Origin: Oopsacas minuta
Lineage: Eukaryota; Porifera; Hexactinellida; Lyssacinosida; Leucopsacidae
Direction: 5' to 3'
Length of the DNA stretch: 64,000 nucleotides
NCBI GenBank assembly: GCA_024704765.1
Contig: JAKMXF010000006.1
Location: 62,001 to 126,000, forward strand
Shown here: one piece after another, positions 22,872 to 34,673 of the stretch
Layout: each line of letters starts with the position of its first letter
Numbering within the stretch: position 1 is the first letter of the stretch
Position numbers and translations under genes: made by a program
Notes under the pieces: generated by a model
Database searches by the model: none
Told to the model about the DNA's origin: nothing
The model's input: only the letters and a program-made list of their open reading frames with translations

Positions 22872-24289
22872 CTGTAGACTCCAGTTAATCGGGTCACATC
22901 GGGACCATACCATTTTGACTCGATTAAGCTGAATAGAGGTGTTGACCCGATTAACCGGAGAAAATTAACTCTAATTGTATCGTTCTGTTTCTGGCCAAGT
23001 GAGTCTACTGTATGTGTGTATATATTATATAAATATGTTAGTATTTCAAGAATTGATTGAAGAAACTAGAGGATCCGCAGTGCTGATTTTTGGCATATAG
23101 GGTTTTTACATGCCTCAGACTAGTTCGAGTCTTTACGCCTATGGCCATATTATGACGTAATATTTACCTTTTCGGATTTGGATAATCACATTATTCGCCA
23201 CTGCTCAGCCAATATACATAATATATGGTTAAAATTTGAATCTGAGGTACCCTTCAATATGCCAAATGTCCTGACGTCATGATTTTGACCAAAGCCAAAC
23301 TCATCAAGGAATAATTACATCATGACTGTACTATGTACAAACATTGAAAATTTCTCCAGTTTGGCATTTTATGATAATCTGATATTCATTGTAGTATGTA
23401 GCACCTAGATTCATATCGAAAACTATCGTAGCTTCGATGGAAGGTCGTGATTAAGATAAATCCTAGTCACAAAGCTGTCGCACAGCGAAGTAGTAAGCGA
23501 ACCGCGCTAGTTATTATTCTTATTATTTATGCATCAACTATTATATTACTTTGTTATCCAGGTCGCATAATTATCAGAGTTTGTGGATTAGAATAACAAA
23601 TTGAAAATGTTTAGAAATAGAAAGAAACTGTAACTTTGGTTACAAATCATGGTAACTAGTAACCGAAATTTTTTCATTCTCTTCAGTTTTTCATAGCAGG
23701 TTTAGAGTTTACTGTCTGGAAAAGTAAACGCTATCCAAGTAGGATAGACAGTACCGCACCTTCTTTCAGATTTGGATACGTGCGAGGGACTTCTCGATAA
23801 AGGTACTCAAAATGTATACGCCATTTCTTCCTCTCTGAAATGCTTGGGACACACGATGGTGAGCCCGCGCCCGAAGTCAAGAGTATCTGCGTTCATCGGG
23901 TTTGTGTGGCATCGTAAATACTGCTAGTTGTTCCTCGTTATCATAGTTCCTGAACAAGCGGAGGCAGAACAGCGACTGAGCATTGTAGCATTTGCAGAAT
24001 TATATGTATGAAGCTGGAAATATATGCAGAAAATTGCAAATTCGCATTAAAGTTCAATACAATTATATATTACAAGTAAATACTACCATGTATGGGTTAA
24101 TGCGTTTGGGTGCTAATAATACTTGTTCATACGGTTAGAGATCAAAACAAGGTATTTACCTGATAATTTAGTGATATAACATTATATTGAAGGTAAGATG
24201 AGAAGGAAGCGCGGGGTGATATTTTACTGTTTGTAATTTAGTGCTTTAATGTAATGATTCAATACTACGATAATTTCTGCCCTTGTAGA
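22872..24289. other. Intergenic with pogo-like MITE remains
   Basis: Near 22872-23012, TGTAGACTCCAGTTAATCGG and the inverted CGATTAACCGGAG resemble the ends of a pogo-like MITE. The palindromic motif AGCTGTCGCACAGCGAAG near 23472 recurs elsewhere. No gene is seen. Confidence 0.4.
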
Positions 24290-24335
24290 GAGGGATACAA
24301 TTCTATCCAACTTATAGGATAGAAATGTATCCCTC
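24290..24335. repeat. Hairpin 1 of an adjacent pair
   Basis: The arms GAGGGATACAATTCTATCC (24290-24308) and GGATAGAAATGTATCCCTC (24317-24335) pair at 18 of 19 positions around an 8-base loop. Hairpin 2 begins three bases later. Confidence 0.75.
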
Positions 24336-24337
24336 AG

Positions 24338-24378
24338 CCATAAATGGGATAGTCACCCTAGGACTATCTCATCTATGG
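24338..24378. repeat. Hairpin 2 of an adjacent pair
   Basis: CCATAAATGGGATAGTCACC pairs with CTAGGACTATCTCATCTATGG, with a few mismatches. It is separated from hairpin 1 by two bases. No promoter or coding context is visible. Confidence 0.6.
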
Positions 24379-24784
24379 CGAAAATTAAGAAGCATACTAC
24401 AATCCCGCGTTTAACCCATAAGCAATTGAACAAGTTGGAAACGTCTTGCTAGAAACAAATGCAAAGTCTCTATCAATTCACGTGGTCAATTGAATTCTGT
24501 AAATTTGTTGTTCTATAGAAATCGCTCAATTAATAATAAATAGCCTGTTTTAATACGTATTGTATTGCTATGTGGATACTTTAAATACATTTGACTTGTT
24601 AATATTATCCCTAAATTATATATGTTAGATTCACCAATCTGTTTAGAGCTTTATTGTTATTATGAAAATGTTCTAAACATGTTCAGTCTACTGTTTACAT
24701 CCTATAACTAGCACACACAAGTACAAAACTAGAGCTGGTAAATAACAAAGAGAAGTCTACAAATCAACCAGCTGTAGAATGTTT

Positions 24785-25090
24785 TCACACAGGGTAGTGT
24801 GAACGGACTTGAAAATGACTAGTATCACTGCCCAGATTGTGCATAACAAGATCTATCACATACAGACCTGCACTCTCATCTCCCGTTTTTATAGTCCCAT
24901 CGAACCAATAGTAACCGCCAGAAAAAAGAAATTGAATATATGCTGTAGTGTCATGCTCTGCAAATACATCGATTTTACCTTTTAAAGCAGATAGTGAGTG
25001 ATTTCCTTCGCTATCATGGTCCCATTGCCAGTAAGCGAGAGCAGGATTATTCTCAGCTATTCCTTGGGGAATACTAGTGTAATCATGCAA
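24785..25090 (-). CDS. Possible orphan exon or gene fragment, unknown function
   Basis: About 101 codons are open on the minus strand, ending RSHYPV then stop. There is no ATG at the start; the open frame runs up from 25102. The protein is compositionally normal, rich in aromatic and acidic residues (ALAYWQWDHDSEGNHS, FSGGYYWFDGTIKTGDE), unlike translated AT-rich noise. It may be the last exon of a gene whose other parts I cannot find, or a decayed copy. I recognise no domain. A beta-sandwich fold is a guess from the alternating pattern. Confidence 0.35.
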   Translation of the reverse strand: MHDYTSIPQGIAENNPALAYWQWDHDSEGNHSLSALKGKIDVFAEHDTTAYIQFLFSGGYYWFDGTIKTGDESAGLYVIDLVMHNLGSDTSHFQVRSHYPV

Positions 25091-25109
25091 TCCTTCGCTT
25101 ATTCAAACC

Positions 25110-26620
25110 AGTTGAATGTTCCATAGAATGTTACACACTGGTCTCCTTAAATGTCCATTTTCGCCATCAATTCTAAAATATGTGCGATTAGCTACTCAGA
25201 GAATATAGCAGAGTAAAATTATGCATTCGGAGTCGCATATTGTAACCCCCAACAAACAAAATATTGTTCCTAATGTAGAGACTTAATATTTAGCAAACTT
25301 AATTAATACAAATCCTATGGAAATGAATATACGACCAACGGGATTCATGATATGCGACCCTGACTGTATATGTCTAAAACTATAGTATAACTAGCTCTCT
25401 GGTGATGTACGGACAAAAATATTCCTCAAGCATTACCAGTATATTTTGAGTTGTTTCTAAACTCTACAATCAGAAAATATATGAAAATTATTTCAAAAAA
25501 TTTGATTGGTAACTATATACTCCTTAAGTCTTGACAATAGAGTGGGACTATGGTAGAAGGATCAGAATACAGGAGGACATTTGACACTAGCAAGTACCTC
25601 GAATCCTGAAGGACCGTTGGCCCTCCGACATTGGCCACAACAACAACAACAACAACATGTACCGTAATTTTATTTCTATTTCTATACGTATTCCAATAAA
25701 ATAGTGTGATGTTATGAAATGTGATTAATATGTACCTCTTTGGTGTATTTCTGATGCTGATGAGATTAAGTCTTCTGTACTCACTTGAGTAAGATCTACA
25801 TAACAAACACAGTTACTCTATACAAGTACGTATCGCTTCCTAGGTCGCTGTTCGACAGCTTGGTGCCACCAAATTTGTGGTCTAGCCATTAGTTTGATTC
25901 ATTTTATTGTGGTCAGATTATATATTGCCTTACAACCTCCCTGTTTGTATGTATTTAAAATACCTTCTGGTCCCGGTTCATATTATATATACTTAATTCG
26001 AATATCTAAAAGGTCAAAATTGGTCAATATTTTGTCGAATATATATTGATTTTCGTTCGAGACTTGTCCGAGGCAGTAGAAAAACTCTTCTTGTCTGGTA
26101 CCACCCATGGCTCAACAGTTTATGCCAAACTAGTTAGATAGAATATAGCCAGCAAATTCTTCCTAGATGTTTTTCGCATACTGTTAGGCATATTAGTACA
26201 GCAGAACTTCTGAAATGCGGAAAGCCTCTTCGGAGAGTGTCCGAATCTTAGAATTACAATAAGTCTATGGGAGATCCAATTTGGACCTAAGTAATATAAA
26301 CCTTGAGATGAATTCGGATTGGCGAATCTAATTGTTTGAACGGTATGTGATTACTAAGAAACGTGTTAGACATTAAGTACAACTAATGACAGCTCCAATA
26401 TAAGAAAAATTAGCTGACAATATTTAAATGAATTTATAAATTTATGGAAAAGTAGTACCGAGTTTGTAAGGTGTTAAAGGTTCGACTGTACTCTAAACCA
26501 TTTGCAGTATTTATCGTACACTACTGTTTATCAGTATTGTATATTTATACATTCTCCTAAGTAGTCGAAATTAGATTTTGCTATCTATTCAACACCCACA
26601 TATCAACAGATTCGTTATCC
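25110..26620. other. Intergenic; (CAA)6 microsatellite and MITE remains
   Basis: Six CAA units occur at 25638-25655. A pogo-like left end (AGTACAGCAGAACTTCTGAA near 26208) faces an inverted piece (AAGGTTCGACTGTACTC near 26478), which suggests a MITE of about 285 bases. No gene. Confidence 0.4.
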
Positions 26621-26623
26621 TTT

Positions 26624-26660
26624 TTTTCAAATACTAGCCTGTCAGGCTAGTATTTGAAAA
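26624..26660. repeat. Perfect 18-bp palindrome with one-base spacer
   Basis: TTTTCAAATACTAGCCTG (26624-26641), one T, then its exact reverse complement (26643-26660). No gene is adjacent on either side within 500 bases. Confidence 0.85.
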
Positions 26661-27613
26661 GCACGGCCAGTTGATTTTGCAGAAATTATTGCTTGAATAA
26701 TCAGAGGTGAATTTCTCTCCTTTTTGCAACGGGCATAAGCTATATGTAATTAATCAAATTCGCTGCGTGCATTATACTCATGAACAACATTTGAAACGAA
26801 TCTTGCCCAATTTTGAAATATATGTATGCAATAAGAGGTGAAATACGATTAATCATGATAAATCATTTAGATATGGATTTGAAATGTCAAAAATTGGAAT
26901 CTACATAGTCCCTCACCTCTGACACATAGTTGAAAAGAAATCTCAAGCATCAATTTGAATAATATGCAAAAATGTGTAAATATGATAATTTATATCATTA
27001 ATCATGTATATATAGATTTGTACATATCTACATACCCCGATTATCCCTAACTAAACTAGCCATTGAAATGAAAGGTCTAACATCATCTTAAGAGGTGCAG
27101 GTCTCTCAACCTTTGAGGTTCCCAAATGGTGAGAGTTTTTACTATCTCGCCGTGAGATAGTAAGAAGGCTGTCGTGAGACCGTGAGGTTTTCTCAAAATA
27201 GTGAGACTTGAGAGGCCTGCCTGAGGTGTCATCATGTATGTACAAGCACATAACTACAGTAGACGGATACGTATTACCATAATAATGTTGTCAAATCGTC
27301 GAGTGTATTACTAACTACCTTGACCTATTTGATGCTAACCATACCGACTTTGAGCTCCCTCATTCATTTAGAGATCTCCGTACTTTCAAAATTTTGTTAT
27401 TGTAGGGGGATTGCACATACAGTCATAAATTATGTATTATGTTTTATATCTATGAGTTACTCAACAATAGACAATATACTACTTAGCTATAAACTATCAG
27501 CAATCCGAGCAAATTCAAATTCAGGGATTTTTAGTGAAATATTCCTCGAAATTGAATTATACCGATGCATCAACTTGTGAACTCTGTTTTGTAAATACCA
27601 GATTGTACTATTT
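26661..27613. other. Intergenic with one fold-back repeat
   Basis: At 27091-27229 GAGGTGCAGGTCTCTCAA is inverted as TTGAGAGGCCTGCCTGAGG, with an inner inverted pair around 27140-27172 (ACTATCTCGCCGTGAGATAGT). It looks like a MITE of about 138 bases. A related end may lie near 30285-30305. No gene. Confidence 0.45.
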
Positions 27614-28085
27614 ATAATAACGAGCTTGTGGCTCGTTGCTTCGCGATGAACTCGGCGCATTGCGCTTCGAGGTTTCCATTATTCTCCAAATTGACAGCCC
27701 CTTTGAGTAGTGTAATATAGATATATTTAGGACCGTTTAGTCCACAAATATACCTGGCATATATGTTATTGAATTATTTTGTAAGATCAACCCCCTTTGT
27801 AGCCGTTGAGGGCAAGTATCTAGGTAAATTTTGAAATTTGGCTGGCTTGTTTACTTTATATTCACAAAAACAACAAAAAATTTACATATGATTAATCCAA
27901 AAGTGTGAAAATCGGATTCAGCATGTTCGATATATTTAGTGAAGTTTTATTGAATTATATTTGCTTCCTTGATAAACACGATAAATACATAGTTATGCGA
28001 CAATTTCAAAATTGGATACCGTATATCCTTTCCTTGATAACGGACAAGCAAACAATCAACAATTGAGATTTAGTAGTATAGATTG
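27614..28085 (-). repeat. Dispersed repeat family R1, copy D
   Basis: On the minus strand, both the TCTCAATTGTTG...CCGTTATCAAGG left block and the CGAAGCGCAATGCGCCGAGT...CGAGCC right block are present, as in copy A. It is about 470 bases long. Confidence 0.65.
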
Positions 28086-28089
28086 TACC

Positions 28090-28960
28090 TGCTTATACAT
28101 GGGACTGTAATTCTAATTGTAAACATATGGTTAGTAGTGTAAGTTGAATTTAAAAAACTGCATTATACTTAGAAGAATTATAACATATAATGAAAATGAG
28201 AATATACATAACGGCAGAGCTATAATTCATAGGTTGTTTCATACTAAACTTCCAGCAGCCTAGGTTGCTGTTTAGTAATCCCCAATACGGTATATCAATT
28301 TCACATCGGTTAAAGTATTAACATATCACGATATTGCATCATAATTGTCAGGGATATCTTAACAAAATTTATTATTAGGATATGGAAATTCGGGTATATG
28401 CTATATATTTTCAAGATGATTAGCCATAACATTAATGGTTGTCAAGTTATAGGTGAATATTAGCAGAAATATGTTATCCATGGTCACTACTATAACTCTG
28501 GAACCTGAGAACTTTGTTATGGCAATTTTTTGATATTTTGTATGAAAACATCCTTGGATAAATTGGTGTTAATTCCAGAGTTGACAAAGCGATATATATT
28601 GATCATTGACAGAACTTGAAAAATGGCGCAGTTTCACAACATGTTCTCGTTTTAGCAAATCAGATGGCGTCATTTTGACCTGGGACTCGTCGGATGACAT
28701 AGCTTTTGTTAATTATTAACTAACAATAATACATTTATTCGGGCCAAAATGAACCAATTTTGTATTATCGTGAATAATATTATTGCCTATCAAATTTAAT
28801 GGACTTCAAGTAATCAATGGTTTCGAATAGTAGTAAGGCCATATATAGCGAAGGTTACATTTGACCTTAAGAATTTGGCTATCGACATATACGTATTTGG
28901 GCTTGGTAAAATCACAATGCCATATTTTAACATTCACATAGTAATTGAATATATGTAATC
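28090..28960. other. Intergenic, nothing recognised
   Basis: AT-rich, without open frames over 60 codons. No repeat pairing was noticed. Confidence 0.5.
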
Positions 28961-28963
28961 TGT

Positions 28964-29114
28964 GAACTTGATTATGCAAGTAATGTTTGTGGAGATATTA
29001 CTAGCCTATACAAAGATTTATAGGCGATAGAATATAAATTATCTAGGAACTTGACTATACAAGTAATGTTTGTGGAGATATTACTAGCCTAGACAAAGAT
29101 TTAGAATCTGATAG
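28964..29114. repeat. Tandem duplication of an about 82-bp unit
   Basis: Unit 1 (28964-29030) and unit 2 (29046-29114) share AAGTAATGTTTGTGGAGATA then TTACTAGCCTA.ACAAAGATTTA, with a few substitutions. Only two units are present. Confidence 0.75.
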
Positions 29115-29372
29115 TGTATATCTAAGCAAGTGATAATGTTACCCTAGAATAAACGTAGTATTATACATATATATTGCGGACAGAGGCCTATCTAGGGTCG
29201 CTCATAGGGTCCGCTAAGTTGGAAACGAACTAAGAAATTTATTGTAATAAAGAAATACGTAATAGAGATTTTTGAAGTGAGCTAGGGGCTCCAGAATGGG
29301 ATGAAACTTTGATTTAGGAATACAAATAAATTTACAAGTGGGTTTAACCTTAATATTTTGTCAGGAATCTAC

Positions 29373-29479
29373 TACAGTAGAACTCAGATCAGACTTAACC
29401 CCTCGAGAAACAAAATTAGCACATGAGGAATTGAAAATCCGTTTTGGAGAAAAATACAAACTAACAGAGTTCTACTGTA
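29373..29479. mobile_element. Short pogo/Tc1-like MITE
   Basis: The ends are TACAGTAGAACTC and, inverted, GAGTTCTACTGTA. It is 107 bases long with TA at both borders and is non-coding. Confidence 0.65.
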
Positions 29480-29658
29480 CCTACCAATCTGTGGTGTGAG
29501 GTAGAACATAAAGTCCAAGAGCATTAAGGTTTAACCTGGACATAAAGGGTACTATTTTTGTAGAATAGTTGAGAACCCCATTCAGCAACTCTGAAAGCCA
29601 AATTTCTTTGTGCAACTAAACATGTCTTTTTTCGCATTTGTATTTTCATTTTCTCATT

Positions 29659-29817
29659 AGGGCGTAGCCGTTCAAATGTTAAGTAACGCAAAATTCTGTA
29701 AATTTTGACCGGGCTCCTTTCTGTGTCACGCTTTTTGAAATTTGTAATACCATTAGAATGGGGCTTTCACGCTTTGATATTCCGTTGGTAGCATTACGTG
29801 ACGTTTGAACAGTCCCT
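29659..29817. mobile_element. Short fold-back MITE, CCGTTCAAACGTT-type ends, copy 2
   Basis: The left end is AGGGCGTAGCCGTTCAAATG and the right end, inverted, is ACGTGACGTTTGAACAGTCCC. It is similar to 21055-21203, about 159 bases and non-coding. Confidence 0.6.
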
Positions 29818-30356
29818 TCTGGAAAAGTCAAGATGTATAACTTTTTTCAATGAAATCTAACTATTTTTCAATGTGATATTCTTAAATAGTGAAAAATTTC
29901 CCGTCGTTTAAGTGATCACTTGACCAAGCGATTTTCCCTAGTAGCACAAGAATGCTTCAAGAATGTGATAACATTCCAATCTTGTTTTAACCCCATCTGG
30001 TGATCTGTCGTTAGTTGCCGCTAGGCTAGCTGAGTAATACACATATCGAACTTCGGAAATCTAAATGTTCATAAAAACACGATAATACTTAAGGGGTGTG
30101 GTTAGAACCTTCCTAATATTACTAATTAACGGGTTAACAGCTGCGATTATTTCAGGGCTCTCAATTTGGAAACCTTCAAAATCGTGAGATTCATCAAAAA
30201 TCTCACGAAAGAATCGTGAGATGTGCAATTTAGTATTAGTATTCAATGAAAAGACCAGGCATACTGTAGTAATTTTAGTTCCTAAGTCATGAGAGGTGAG
30301 AGACCTGTTATTTTATAATACAATGTTTTGTGGTTACAATTGAAAACACCAATACA

Positions 30357-30704
30357 CAAAGTTGTGGATTTGATTGATAATTCATTCAAATCCAAATCAA
30401 ATCACTCGGTAATATGAATTCCGGATATTATAAGATGTACAAATATAATCGAGCCCTACCCTGATATACGTAAAACGAAAGTCTACTGCAAGTACTCATG
30501 TGTGATAATAATGATTACAGGCTGTGGTACATTAATATATTTCTGGGTTACCCTGTTCCCATGTCAATAATTATGCAACAGTGTACTTTATTTTATTGAC
30601 AGATCCTAGCAACAGATGAAATATATGCGTACTTAAAGCTAAATTAAATTTTCAAAAGGATTTGCTCAGACATTAAATCAAATCAAATCAAATCCACAAC
30701 TCTG
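30357..30704. mobile_element. Non-autonomous hAT element, GTTGTGGATTTGATT family, copy 1
   Basis: It starts CAAAGTTGTGGATTTGATTG and ends with the inverted AAATCCACAACTCTG. Flanks are CCAATACA and TCAATACA, a 7/8 match to a target duplication. It is highly similar to 35646-36033, sharing for example TCACTCGGTAATATGAATTC. Confidence 0.85.
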
Positions 30705-30719
30705 TCAATACATAGCTAG

Positions 30720-31660
30720 CATATACGTATGTTATTTTGATGCGATTTTAGCATACAAAACTATTGAAATTCTGAACTACCTATCTAAGAATACTTCTCA
30801 AAGGTTCTTAACTAGCAGAATTCGTGTATTTATATTTTCGTACCTCATAAAACCTTACAAACACTAAATATTTGTCGGAAATGAGACTATTCAGTTAACC
30901 GAATATATTATATCCTAGTAGTTAACTGGATATGTTTCTGGTAATGCGAATGAAGGAAGATATGTAGGGTTGAGTAACTTGCATGCAACCGAAAATCATT
31001 CTTTCAATTACCATAAATAACGATCATGCAACACACATTATCTATCGTTCTTCTTCATTTTTCTATAAAACAAGGAAACACTGTTTAAGCCAAGTAAAAA
31101 TTAAGAATTGAGAGAATTCTGTCAGAAAATCGAGCAGAGGTGAGCGAAGAATTTGAACCTAGTGTTGGAATTTGGAAGCATGTTTTAAATCAGAAAAAAT
31201 TCAAAGTGCTGTAACGATGTATGAAGTTTTGGATGCCACGAAACTCCTGAAATTTCGAATTCTGAGTTTAAAATGAATACTTTTGTACCAGGCCCCAAAC
31301 CTTAACTACGCCACTGCCGAACAGTACTGTTCCAATTACAAAATAACTCGTTCGTATTATAAAATACATTGAAATAATACAATATGAATATCGGGGTAAG
31401 TATATTTATCGAATTAATACTAATGCTGAAAAGGATGGTAATATGTGTGATAGTATAATGTATTTGACCATATTATTATTGGATATAATTGTCTTTTGAA
31501 CACTTTAGAATGGTTATAAATCGTCATATAAGCTTTAAGTTTAGTTGGATTATCGAGGGTTCGAATTAACGAGGTTTGGAATATGAAAATGATTGCAAAT
31601 CAGTCTAGGTTTGTGGAGTTGACTTGGTACATATTTTCTTTCAATTCTACTACCATTCTT
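30720..31660. other. Intergenic upstream of esterase copy 2
   Basis: No gene. Sequence from about 31600 onward resembles the region before esterase copy 1 (from about 16000), which marks the left edge of the duplicated unit. Confidence 0.45.
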
Positions 31661-31670
31661 AGGAGAAGAC

Positions 31671-31678
31671 TATAAAAG
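31671..31678 (+). promoter_or_regulatory. TATA box of esterase copy 2
   Basis: TATAAAAG is preceded by GGAGAAGAC, matching the copy 1 site (GGCGAGAC TATAAAAG). A donor at 31774 (CCAG|GTAAAT) and an acceptor at 32105-32106 (ATTTAG|GACCAC) outline a non-coding first exon joined to the exon with the ATG. Confidence 0.65.
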
Positions 31679-33259
31679 AAACATCAATATGTAGAAAGCA
31701 ATGTATTACAGTCCATATTATTGAAAGAAAGTCACTACAATCTCATCTGATTTTGAGGAAAACATTATACCAGGTAAATATTATTAATACTTATTAATTC
31801 ATGACAATAAATAAATAACTAAATTTAATATTGTGCACTTTTGTCGTTTTGTGATTGAGTCGATTGAATAACTTGTGAGATATGTACAATTATTTTGGAT
31901 AATGTAAAGTGGATTTAACGCAATTTTATGTCTTAATTGCGTTAAATGACGCGTTAACGTGCTTTTCAGGAAACACTGCTGGCATGTATTCCAAGAACAG
32001 GGCACTTTCGCCAGAATTAATGTACAGTGGAACCTGTGTTAATCCGACAGTGTTTTGGTTATGAAATGATAGAGTGTAGAATTTATCTACGTTGTATAAT
32101 ATTTAGGACCACTAAAATGAAGTCAGTACTGTTGTTGCAGATATTCTGCTGCGTTATAGCCATTTCTACACAATTAGAGGGTGCTAGTGTTACGGTAGAC
32201 CTTCCATTCGGATCGATTAAGGGATATTCTAACGGAGATTCCTGGCAGTTTTACGGGATACCATTTGCAGCTCCTCCAGTAGGAGATTTACGTTGGCAGC
32301 CTCCTACTGACTTCATTCCTTGGACTGGATCTACACTAGATGCAAATTACCCACCACCTGCTTGTATTCAAAATTGTCAACTAGGAATGCCTGCTTGTGC
32401 TGCCAATATGAGTGAGGATTGCCTTTATTTGAATATATTCATACCCATCTCCTGGACACCCGGATCTAACATGACATATGATGTATTACTGTTCATATAC
32501 GGAGGATCATTCATAGAAGGAACATCTGGTTGTTTACTCTACGATTCCAAGTAAGGGTAAAAAATAATTATCATTTAATTACTTAACTTGGTAGGAATAC
32601 ACTATGCAGTATGTAAAATTCCCGGACCGAATTTTCAGATTTTTTTGTTCCTTATTGACCTAATACGTAGACATTTTCGGTTATTTCAAATATGGCTAAC
32701 ATAATGATAGAATGAAGCCCTGCATTTCACAAAAGTGTTGTATTACCTATTGGTAAGTTATGCAACATCTGTGATTATATACTCAAAATTGTTTCAATAG
32801 CAGTCCCAATTCTGAACCCTTCTTTGGCAATTGGTAAAATGCTGCTCGGATTAGCAATGGTACAGGTACAACTGATACATTGTAGTCATATATACAAATC
32901 ATACTTTACTCCCAAATAGGTTCTTCACAAAGTTCACTGATACAATCATTGTAACGTTTAACTATCGCGTCGGAGCACTAGGTTTCCTGAGGAATCCGGC
33001 ATATAATATCGATGGAAACATGGGTTTTATAGATCAACGTGTGGCTATGCAATGGGTTAACAACTACATTTCATATTTCGGAGGGAATGGGAAGATAACC
33101 CTGTTTGGAGAAAGTGCTGGTGCTATCTCTGTCGGTGCTCACTTAGCATCCCCTCTCTCTACAGGCCTCTTTCGTAATGCTATCGTTGAGAGCGATCCCT
33201 GGACAATCCCATTGAGAAGTACAATTAATGCGGATGTATTAGGAGAAGAGTTCTTTTTG

Positions 33260-34673
33260 GTATGAAATTTTAAATATTATCGCACTTCGCGAAACGCTGC
33301 ATTCGGACCGCCCCGAAATTGTGTTATAATAGTCTCTCTTACCATCTACATTCAGTATCCGGTAATCCGAACCCTCTGAGGACATCTAAATCCGTTCCAG
33401 ATAGAGATTGTTCGAGTTAGCTGATGTTGACTGTGTAAATAGCGCTGTTTATACTTAACACTGTAATTTTCTGTTGATTAATTTTTCAGTAGTTACTAAG
33501 ATTAGTGTTCGCCTCTTTGGAATAAAGAATTTACTTAGCACTCAACTCGCTAGTGCAGATTTATTCCCATAGCCACATGTAATATTATAGTACAGTTGTG
33601 GGCACATATTTCTCCTCGAGGTCGACTTTTCGCATTGGAAAATTACCCCAACCTAAACAAAATATTTTCTTTTGCTGTATAACACGATTTCATTGGCTAG
33701 TGAATCAATATTATTCAAATTCTGGGCTAATCGCAGTTTGGGAGATTCGAAACAAGTTCCATCAGTCATCTGTGAGCTTAGTGCTTAAAAGAACAGCAAC
33801 GTATTCACTTTCAATGTGTACTCGGAGATATATGCCCATTCATAGCCTACTAAACATAAGGCCTGTTTGATCGTAACTTGACACAAACCATGGATATGCT
33901 AGACTCGCTGCTTACTGATACAATAGGGCCACCGAAGGTACTGACCAAAAGTTGCCGTTATATACAGGTTGCCGCTATGAGGGGTTGGCAGTTAGAGACT
34001 AGTGTGGAATTATGTATATCTTAATAGTGGTGGTGTAGAGAAATTATAATTTTAGATAAGTGATCGATTTACAAGAAATACAGTGGAAGTAGGTAATATG
34101 GCCACCCAATGGACTTGTCAAATGTAGACATAATGTGAGTCGACACTATATAAAGTGGCCGTTATAACCAGGTTTAGCCCTAGCAAAGGACCAAAAATGA
34201 TGGCCGCGTTGAGCAGGTGGAAGCTATACAGAGGTTATTATAATGGGAATTCGGAGGGCACTTGTGAATGGTGGCCGTGTATGTAACCGTTATACAGATG
34301 TGGCCGTTAAGCAGGTTTGACTGTATACTGAAATAGATGTGACATCATCCCAACAGTAAAGCACGAAAACTACAAACTTTGAGTGTTGTCTGAGATTGTT
34401 GTCAACTCAAAATGATTTGATACAGCCCTATTAAATAATTTATTAAAGACTACTGCAGCGAATTTATTCACATATTCTCAATTTCAAATACATATCACCA
34501 ATTATAGCATAATAACGATTACGATTACGATTGTAATCATTATCAGCTCCAACCCTGACGTATATCCAATATTTGTATTATTAAACCCAATAATACGCGT
34601 ATTTCTAATCGATCAGGACACTTCGAGCGATCTTGTTCCATATTTTGGGATTAACTTTATTGTAATTATTTAG
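33260..34673 (+). other. Intron 2 of esterase copy 2
   Basis: No gene is seen. Repeated GTGGCCGTTA/TTATAACCAGG phrases at about 33950-34330, ending GCAGGTTTGACTGTATAC, look like a diverged pogo-like repeat. Confidence 0.4.

Noticed and set aside
25638-25657. (CAA)6 read as a CRISPR-like or coding repeat
   Set aside because: A simple trinucleotide microsatellite; no spacers, and the poly-valine reading is a translation artefact.
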